Source: Fasciola hepatica
Lineage: Eukaryota; Platyhelminthes; Trematoda; Plagiorchiida; Fasciolidae
DNA length: 64,000 nt
Assembly: GCA_948099385.1 (NCBI GenBank)
Contig: CANUEZ040000151.1
Coordinates: 3,232,001 to 3,296,000, forward strand
Reading direction: 5' to 3'
Shown piece by piece: positions 57,191-64,000 of the stretch. Each line of letters begins with the position of its first letter. The stretch's first letter is position 1. Under the pieces are notes generated by a model, which was not told the origin of the DNA, did not search any database, and was given only the letters and a program-made list of their open reading frames with translations. The position numbers and the translations under genes are program-made.

Positions 57191-57391
57191 AGACAGGTGA
57201 TTTTTTTTCTTACCCATGACCCTCAGATGGCTGCGGGTATTTTCTACTACTTCTCCGACTGTCTGAATAAATCGTCTTTTGCTTCTCAGGCTGTACATAA
57301 ATAACGGTCTCCTGTCCCTATATTCCACAAGAAGTATCACAAACTTCTCAATCAACCACATAATTCCGGCGACTTTTCAACTTTTGTTCGT

Positions 57392-58180
57392 TTGAACCGC
57401 CTCTACGAACTTATTCAACGACAAGATAAAGCCCGACTTCGTGACCACGAAGCTAAGGCGTTGAGTAATCCAAATAAATCGCAACTTTTTTCTATGCTGT
57501 ATAAATCCAGAATCGCCGATATCACGGCTGACTTCCAACTCCTGATTCTGGATAATAACTCATACATCACTTCCCTACCCCGCATGACCGAAGCCTTCAA
57601 TGCATCCCTTCCTTCAGCCATGGCTCCAACTACTGACATTGCCCATCCCCTATCTTCGCCGATTACTGACTCTGTCTGTCCTACAATACCCTTCCGTGTC
57701 AAGACTATTTCTAAGCTACTGTCCAATAGCCAACCCTCCCCTCAGTTAGGCTCCGGTGGCCTACCGCCAGTTGCTCTCGTCAATGGCGGACCGGATCTCC
57801 CTTTTGCTGCTCAACCTCTTCACTCTTTCGCCTACTAGTAGCACCGTACCTGCTAATTGGAAGCGCTCGGTAATTGTCCCCACTCATGAAAAGAGAGCTT
57901 TGAATGAGTTATCCAATTATCGCTCTATAAACTATACCCCCGTTTTATGCAGAATGGTGGAAAAAATAGTTGAAGATCACATTATTAACTACTTATCAGG
58001 CCTCAGCCTTATTATTGACAATCAACATGGGTTCCCCCGGTGACGGTTCTGCATGACTTTTCAATGTGATTTTCTAAATCTTGTCAAGGACTCAGCTGAA
58101 AGTGGGAAATCTTTTGTTGTCCTCCATCTAGAATTATCTAGGGCCTTTGATCGTGTAACTCAGCCCACCTTTTACCAAAG
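57392..58180 (+). pseudogene. LINE B5 reverse transcriptase, N-terminal half
   Basis: 57392-57838: linker MNRLYELIQRQDKARLRD, FSMLYKSRI, LTEAFNASL-like TEAFNASLPS, GSGGLPP (GPDGIP). 57756-58043: PANWKRSVIVPTHEKRAL, NELSNYRSINYTPVLCRMVE, YLSGLSLIIDNQHGF. 58100-58180: GKSFVVLHLELSRAFDRV, motif A, with Glu where Asp is usual (HLDLSRAFD). A stop at 58183 then ends the homology; motifs B and C are absent. Confidence 0.85.
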
Positions 58181-58340
58181 CTAGGATCATTTGGCACATT
58201 TAGGCCAATATTCTGCTTTCTCCAATTGCTTTGCCCTCCAAGATCATTTGACTATTATCCTTCCCAATTCTGACCATTTTAGAGTTGTAAATGCTCCTTT
58301 TGACCCTTTTCTCCTAGACTTCGCCATCGACCTATGTAAA

Positions 58341-58567
58341 GCATGACCGCGTCCAATAATTATTTACTTACGTCGGCATACAAAATCCTGCCGATTTAGC
58401 TTTGATATAAGTCCTTCCAGATGCATTCACATTTTCAGGAGGGCCACCGTAGTCCTTCTCATTATGTCTCATCTGCTCCGCAATTCATCACCCTTATTCG
58501 GTTATCTCACTTTTGTGGCCAACCTCAACCAAACTATAGGAACCGCATCGGTAACTACACATTGATC

Positions 58568-58611
<44 letters not shown>

Positions 58612-58639
58612 CTGTCCCGTGGTTAATAGCAAAAGCATG
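58341..58639. other. Spacer with (TA)n
   Basis: Contains a TA microsatellite at 58571-58609. No gene seen. It separates the end of B5 from the first C4 monomer. Confidence 0.5.
58571..58609. repeat. (TA)n microsatellite
   Basis: About 19 perfect TA units, the longest in the window. Confidence 0.95.
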
Positions 58640-59475
58640 GCGAGCAACCCCGTGCTCCTCGATATATTTTACTTGCAATGCCTCTTTTCCACACCAGGTC
58701 CCACGACGTACGCTCCCATCACTAGATCAGCGATTTTGGATTGGAAAACTCAGTCTCATTTCTCTCACTTGACGTGGCTCATCAACTGAGCTGAACATTT
58801 AGTTATGACGTCAACCATTCTACCATCACCATATCCTGCGGCTTAGTTTCTTCCCTAATTTCAAGCACAATCTTTCCTTTCATCCTACGGATTGATTGTT
58901 CAGGGTCGGATCTTAACCTCGTTACCGAATCTTATGGCTCCTCGTTATCTAAATTTCACCGTTTCCTCTCTTAATCTGAGGTGCCGTATCCTAAGCTTTG
59001 CCTTAGTTCGTTTACTAGTCGACCACAATTGAGGTCTATCTATCGCGCCATTTTCTATGGTATTTTTTTCCGTCATCCTGATTTTTGTACGAATCCTCAT
59101 CTAATCACCGATCCATACACGTCTCGCTCCTTCAAACTTCACCATCCTTTCTGCCTCCCACCGTATAGCAGTAGAATGGGCAGCAGCTGGTATCTTCTTG
59201 ATATCCTTTTGCTTATATTGCCTCCTTTTCACATCAGGTCCCACTAATTATACTTCTATCACCACCTCTGCCATTTAGAACTGGAAATTTCAGCGTCATT
59301 TATCTCACTTGAAGTTGCTCATCAAATGAGCTCAACATCCAGTTATGACGTCACCTGTTCTGCCCCCAACCTATCCCTCAGCTGAGTTCCTTTCATAATT
59401 TCTTGCAGACGTTTTCCTTTTCTCTTACTGATTGATCAACCTGGGCCGAACCCTAACCTCTTAACTGAACTCTAA
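58640..59475 (+). repeat. Tandem ~530-bp monomers upstream of C4
   Basis: 58675-58940 recurs at 59215-59480: ACACCAGGTCCCAC and CATCAGGTCCCAC; CTCATCAACTGAGCTGAACAT and CTCATCAAATGAGCTCAACAT; AGTTATGACGTCA in both; TGATTGTTCAGGGTCGGA and TGATCAACCTGGGCCGAA. Spacing about 540 bp. The unit equals the array upstream of C2 in the opposite orientation. Confidence 0.85.
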
Positions 59476-61135
59476 GGCTCTCCCCGGTCGGTACACCTAG
59501 ATAATAAGGCTGTATGGCCGTCTGCCACTCACTGTACCCATTGGCTCTTTTGTCCAAGTTCGCACTACCTGACTTATTGATCCTGGATAATATACCATTA
59601 TCGTGGCTGTTCAGCTCCGTGTGCAACCATCAATGATGATCACTCACGCCAATCGCAAAGCTGAGCGGCGCGGTCAGACCCCCCCCCCCTTTGACCGGCG
59701 CATATCGGGCGTGCAGGCCGTCTGCAACGATGTGCGGGCGCAATTAGGCAGGTGGATAACACTCACTGAGTTCACCCCACGAAGTGTTCTTCACTTTGGG
59801 TGTCCATCGCACGGTCAGTCTCATCCACAAGCACCGGTTGCGGATTGCACACTCCAACCCTCGTCACTCATCGCATTCATCACTATCGATTGCGGATCTC
59901 ATGCTCCTACCATTCTTGTTCCGCCACGGTTTGCTCATCCATCGCTCTCGTCAGCAAACTTTTCACTGCCCTTTCAAGTCCTTCTACCTCTGTGAGCACA
60001 CTTACGCACTTTGCTGTTGTTCCCATCGTTTTTCTCCCTGACAACCTCACTGCATGATATCATTCTCGCCCTATCCATTTTGCCCGGCCCAAGCCCGAAA
60101 TATTTCCTTTTACAACCAATTAGCACCTGTCGGATCATAATCTCTATTCACTCAGCACCTCCACATACTTATAAAGCTCAGTGATCGAACACCTCACTAG
60201 CTATTATAATGTATTTCTTTTTTGGAATTCCATCTTGTACCTCCCACCAATACTCGCTAGACACATCCGTAACCATGACCATTTACAATATAAGAAATCG
60301 TCGTGCCAACCTTTGCATCGTTTAGGACAAAATGTATTAGCTTTTCACCACCACCATATTTTCCGTGTTTGACTCCGCAAATCTTCTGCGGATCTCCCTG
60401 TTAAATGGTGCCCCAACAGGCAACTCCTTGCTCAATCTACTAGTGCAATGGCCTGCAAGCATGCAGCTCTCCAATTCCTTTCTCCCAACTCCGATCGGAG
60501 TGCATCGACGAACAACCATTTCCAGTGCCTTTTGTTCCATCACAGGTTTTCCTGTCCGGGTACTTTTCTTCTTTTTCTTCTCCTCTGCCTTCGTCCTGTT
60601 TCATCACCAGTAAAACGATCTGATTGGTCATCCCTTACCTGCTTCTTCCCAGTCGGTACTCTGATCTGCTTCGTATATTGCTCGCCACAGGCATCTTTAA
60701 CATGCCTTTCAGATTGCTCTGCTTTGCCGCGTTCCACCTTAAGTGAAGCTACGGTTACCTCATTATTTTCATGTACAGTTTCAAACCATGAGATCCGCCG
60801 TTACCTGATCTTTCTGATCCTCCACTTCCTTACTTCTCTCCTACGTTATTCTCTGCTACCATGTCACACCTGCTTTAATTGGATTGTTGGACTCACTCTT
60901 ACCTGTTTTCGCTGATTCTTTCCTCCTTTCAACAACCTCTGCTCACAGCCGCCACTTCTGCGCTTCCGAGGTGGTTTTTCCTCTCTCAGTTGATCCCCTG
61001 TGTTCGCCTGTCGTAAACGAATTCATCAGAATTTATCTTACCTATTTCTGTACTTATTGGTTTAACCCTACCCGTCTCCTCCAAGCACTGCAACTTCCAT
61101 GTACCTTCACCTCATTGCTCTTTGCTCCTGCTCTT

Positions 61136-61175
<40 letters not shown>

Positions 61176-61835
61176 TATATTTCGTCTGCATCCTGCAGTT
61201 CCCTGCCGGCCAGTTTGCTTGCCACCATTCCGCTGCCCCCCATTATGTTCGTCCGTTTTGTCTATATCTGTGCCCCACACTTACCGTACCTTGATCCTTC
61301 CGCACCATTGCTGCCTTCTGACCCATGCTTTACGTCTTGTATTGGTGGCTCCATCCTTTTTCAAATTGACACCGTCCACTTATTACCGTGTAGCATACTT
61401 CATGGCCACGTAATCCACTGCCATACAAGTCAATTGTTCCTTTCTTTTCTTCTTTTTTTTCTTTCCTCTTCTCCTTCATCTTTTCTCGTTACCACAGTTT
61501 CACATGCTGATTCTCAGCCCACCTCATGTAAAACCCACTGGTCCCGGGCTCCTCCACTTGGCCCAGCCAGCTGCTCCACTTCACCTTGGCTTCCAAAGTT
61601 TTCGGGCACATATTGCAATACCTCCATGGGTTCACTTAAACTCCCTCCACTATTCCTCGAGGTGCATTTATTTATCTCCCCTCTAGTTCCACCCATCCCT
61701 CCTTTGTCTAGCATATTTCCAAATTTTTCACGAATTTCGTCCGTCCACTTTGCCTCTTGCAAGAAATTTAATCGTGCATAAGACATGCTTCAGGCGCCTC
61801 CGAAATGAACTATTATTATTAATAATATTAATAAT
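59476..61835 (+). mobile_element. Retroposon C4, complete unit
   Basis: 5' body from 59500 (TTGTCCAAGTTCGCAC, ATTATCGTGGC) with the CGGGCGTGCAGGCCGTCTGC block at 59707. TA tract 61138-61172, 3' end with ATGCTTCAGGCGCCTCCGAAATG and (ATT)n at 61811-61835. Open frames in the sense strand (60448-60915, 61122-61781) are hydrophobic; the second runs through the TA tract as a (Tyr-Ile)n stretch. No known domain. Confidence 0.8.
61138..61172. repeat. Conserved TA tract of C4
   Basis: About 17 TA units, about 660 bp before the 3' end. Confidence 0.95.
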
Positions 61836-62229
61836 GCAAGCGGTAAGGTCTCACCTTCGACGAAGACTGCTTGTCGTGCTACCGTGTCTCATAGTTTAGT
61901 GCTATCCGAGGTCTCTTGTATTTCTGCCCGGGTTCTTTTGTTTTTTGTGGGAGGAAGTTTATGGTCAGAGCAGCAGAAACCTGCTCCGTTGTTGTGAACA
62001 CTGCAACGAATGATATGTTTCGTTTTCCTGTTGCAGCACGCGAAGATTTCTGGAGCCCCGGGTGTAAGAAACTGGATACAAATTAGGCTCAAGCCTCGAT
62101 ATCCTGTGATCTGAACTGACCGGCGGCTGTGCCCCGCGCGGCTCGCGGTTCATAAATACGGCTGTTTGATGTTTAATGTATGAATGTTTCCTACAAATCA
62201 AGCTGGACGGACAGTCGCAAACCTGAGCC
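61836..62229. other. Unassigned
   Basis: No motif recognised. Minus frame 62092-61889 is short and without identity. Confidence 0.3.
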
Positions 62230-62545
62230 TCCTCCCAGCGTCCAGCGGCCTATCTTCCAGATCACCGTCGATCCAAGACGCAAGATGCAGTGAAGAATAG
62301 TGTCCTGAACCCTTCAGCATTATCCAGTGGTCTATCTTCCAGTTCGTCGGCAATACCAGATACAAGACACTGTCAAGGTTTGTGTTTTGAACCCTTCCCT
62401 CTTTTCCTCCTTGCCCCATTATCCAGTGAACTACCTTCCAGCCCACTGGTGACATTAAGATAGCAAGATAGTCGCAAGATCCGGCAACATTTTGGCTTTA
62501 GCCTACTACTACTTCAAGATCTCTCCTGCTTGACATGACCTCCTA
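62230..62545 (+). repeat. Repeat K2: three ~90-bp tandem units plus flank
   Basis: GTCCAGCGGCCTATCTTCCAG (62239), CCAGTGGTCTATCTTCCAG (62325) and CCAGTGAACTACCTTCCAG (62424) start three units. Two include CCTGAACCCTT or TTTTGAACCCTT. The third passes into CAAGATCCGGCAACATTTTGG and CTACTTCAAGATCTC. About 80-90% alike to K1 by eye. Confidence 0.8.
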
Positions 62546-62549
62546 CCGG

Positions 62550-62990
62550 GAGGGTCATGCAATACCAATACTCTCTCCGTCATGAACTGTCTTACTCGGG
62601 CCATCGTCGAAGGCTTGAGTCCGCTCGCAATCTTTATCGACTACTCAAAATGCCTTCGATAGGGTACCGCATATTCCCCTACGCACAAGTTGGAATCTTG
62701 AGAGAATTGCGGCAAAACGCTCTGACTTCCTCGCAGCCCTCTCACCAATCGGTCATTCAGGATCACAACAGTTTCCTGCCTCTCGGAACCGTCCGCAGTA
62801 CACTCCGGAGCCCTCCAGTGGTCAGCGTTAGGTCCCTTATAGTTTCTGATTTACATAAAAGACTTTCCAAATAACAGCTGTGAACATTGCATTGCACGCT
62901 GAAGACCTTACGATCTGGGGCAAAAAAGACCCAGAAAGACAGTCGGACATGGACGACGCCAAGCAATGGTCATCATGTTCAGCCCTTAGA
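62550..62990 (+). pseudogene. LINE I, reverse transcriptase palm
   Basis: IFIDYSK, then after a small shift AFDRVPHIPL (motif A), and LERIAAKRSDFLAAL. Motif B is worn (PSSGQR, stop, VPYSF). Motif C: NIALHAEDLTIWGKKD, so YADD has become HAED, losing the first catalytic Asp to Glu. DMDDAKQW follows, the helix after motif C. Upstream fingers are absent; repeat K2 is directly in front. Confidence 0.75.
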
Positions 62991-63664
62991 TAACGATGAT
63001 CATACGCAAATACTTACTTGTCATTTAAATACTTATCTTTGCAGACTGTTTATCTGCGACTATCATGGCTACGCATCACAAACTGATTTGTAGCCCAGTT
63101 CCCATTTCTATTTTGGTGCATCACATTCCACCTTTCTGAAAGCAAATAAAGTGCGCAACCATTACAAGTTTACGTCCGGCCACTTCTTTCACCATCACCT
63201 AGGCAATCTCTCTGTACAAATGGGTCCTTCACTGGATATTTAACTGACTCAGCAGATACTTGGTAGCTGCACGTTACAAGGGTAATCTTTGTAACATTTT
63301 GCTTGTTCTTTGTCCGCAGATTCATTCCTTTCATAGTCTGATTTCCAATCCAGTGCCGTGCCATACTCCGCGGAGAACTATAGTTGATTCATGCCTTCCT
63401 TGGAAAATTCTTTTTCCTCAAGGTGAACAGAAGTTTTGTCAATTCTGTTTGATTCTGTCGTTGAACAGTCCCTCTTTTTGTAATATTTCAGTAAGAGTCT
63501 ACTACCTTCAACCAACCACCCTGACTTGACCGGGTTGGCCACCCGACCCTGAGTTCAAATTTGCCGGGCTCCGCCTTGAAGAGTAACTTAAATACTTTCT
63601 CCAGTGCACATACCTGAATCGTCCTCTTGGAATTCGGACTGTACGTCCAGTTGTACCGTTTGAT
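62991..63664. other. Unassigned; body of a short element ending at 63721
   Basis: No coding motif. The end of this stretch carries the LINE-type 3' terminus listed next. Confidence 0.35.
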
Positions 63665-63721
63665 CTTGCGTTACGGCATGCCTCGGGGTTATCCGAAATA
63701 AACCATTATCATCATTATCAA
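63665..63721 (+). repeat. LINE-type 3' terminus: hairpin plus (ATC/ATT)n
   Basis: GGCATGCC, TCGG-GGTTAT-CCGA, AATAAACCATTATCATCATTATC. Same end as 54640-54745. It is followed at once by an RT frame, so the element ending here sits inside another LINE. Confidence 0.8.
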
Positions 63722-64000
63722 TACCGACTGGAGTGGATTCAACGGAAAGTAACCAAAATGGTACATGGCTTAGGCTTTACCCCCTACCCGATTTGTTTAT
63801 TATCACCTAATCTTTACTCTCTTGGGGCTCGCCGTATTAAGGGAAACTTATTCCTGACGTATGATCTATTCTTAACGGGCTTAGTGGATCAGTATTTCAC
63901 TAGTCCGAACTTGGAGACCCTGCGAAAACATACGAGGAAACTCTTAGAACTCCATCCCCTTTCCTTTAATAAACAACACTCCTCGTTCCGGATAATACCT
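63722..64000 (+). pseudogene. LINE RT C-terminal domain, open to window edge
   Basis: 93 codons without a stop: LEWIQRKVTKMVHGLGF (ERxQRxxTKMVxGL), YPICLLSPNLYSLGARRIKG, NLFLTYDLFLTGLVDQYF, TLRKHTRKL, HSSFRII. The best kept stretch of coding sequence in this window outside the palindrome. The palm of the same protein may be the fragment at 62550, but the gap would then lack about 150 codons. The rest lies beyond the window. Confidence 0.8.

Larger units (their letters stand above)
53400..58340 (+). mobile_element. LINE B5 with nested insertions
   Basis: ORF1 (53572-54550), tail-like segment (54640-54745), continued ORF1 linker (54750-55020), insertion J (-, 55021-56275), linker resumed, endonuclease (56520-57190), RT (57392-58180). 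Excluding the inserted parts the order equals that of B1. Cut off after RT motif A near 58180-58340. Confidence 0.75.

Noticed and set aside
61122..61781. 219-codon frame with (Tyr-Ile)n as a membrane protein
   Set aside because: The repeat is the TA microsatellite translated; the rest is pyrimidine-rich retroposon sequence. Kept only as a test in the findings.
1..64000. Prokaryotic or phage origin, operons
   Set aside because: No consistent coding density, no ribosome binding sites, and retrotransposons of eukaryotic type throughout.
1..64000. CRISPR arrays
   Set aside because: The tandem repeats seen are microsatellites, ~90-bp K units or ~530-bp monomers; none has regular short repeats with unique spacers.
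1..64000. Stop codons read as an alternative genetic code
   Set aside because: TGA, TAA and TAG all interrupt RT and gag frames, together with frameshifts, and A2 keeps TGG where A1 has TGA. This is decay.
1..64000. Host genes with exons
   Set aside because: No frame resembled a conserved cellular protein, and no exon-like run with splice sites could be supported.

Overview
The window looks like repeat-dense nuclear DNA of a eukaryote, most likely an animal. It holds non-LTR retrotransposons of the endonuclease plus reverse transcriptase type, a BEL/Pao LTR element and a Ty3/gypsy remnant, with long non-coding repeats between them. There are no operons, no ribosome binding sites and no recognisable host exons. 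A flatworm, perhaps a tapeworm, is plausible from the mix of elements, but this is an impression and not shown by the sequence. Almost every coding stretch is broken by stops and frameshifts, so this is a graveyard of transposable elements, many nested in one another. The letters used here (A, B, C and so on) are working names for this window only.

Layout: 1-2270 non-coding retroposon C0 (-). 2.69-4.05 kb LINE D RT (-). 4.19-4.43 kb BEL LTR-like piece. 5.15-9.2 kb LINE A1 (+), the best preserved LINE, whose tail sits inside the RT of LINE B1 (-, 9.2-12.9 kb). 13.0-13.9 kb B3 ORF1 piece (+). 15.1-15.4 kb A-like 3' end (+). 15.4-16.2 kb B4 ORF1 piece (-). 16.2-18.8 kb LINE E RT plus 3' end (-). 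19.4-21.95 kb B2 (+). 22.07-25.9 kb a giant near-perfect palindrome made of two copies of the 5' half of LINE F. 26.6-29.1 kb ORF1-like debris. 29.17-34.56 kb two C elements head to tail (-), with a tandem monomer array. 35.7-36.6 kb A2 fragment (+). 37.7-40.3 kb gypsy remnant (+). 40.7-41.57 kb C3 (+) meeting B6 (-, 41.57-45.4 kb) tail to tail. 45.5-47.3 kb LINE G (-). 47.5-47.8 kb repeat K1 (-). 48.8-53.07 kb BEL/Pao element (+). 53.1-53.3 kb A-like 3' end. 53.4-58.3 kb B5 (+), carrying insertion J (-). 58.6-61.8 kb C4 with a monomer array (+). 62.2-62.5 kb repeat K2 (+). 62.55-64.0 kb LINE RT pieces (+).

The most interesting system is family C. It is a retroposon of about 2.2 kb with no recognisable reverse transcriptase, present in five copies. 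Four copies keep an internal (TA)n tract at a nearly fixed distance (about 640-675 bp) from the 3' end. Two copies are preceded by roughly 530-bp tandem monomers. All ends that can be seen close with a short hairpin and an (ATT)n tail. About 75 bp of the C2 3' end is almost identical to the 3' end of LINE E, which does encode an RT. This is what a non-autonomous element mobilised in trans by a LINE would look like. Second in interest are the 1.43-kb-arm palindrome, which is far less diverged than anything around it, and the K repeat, a three-unit tandem element found at two loci.
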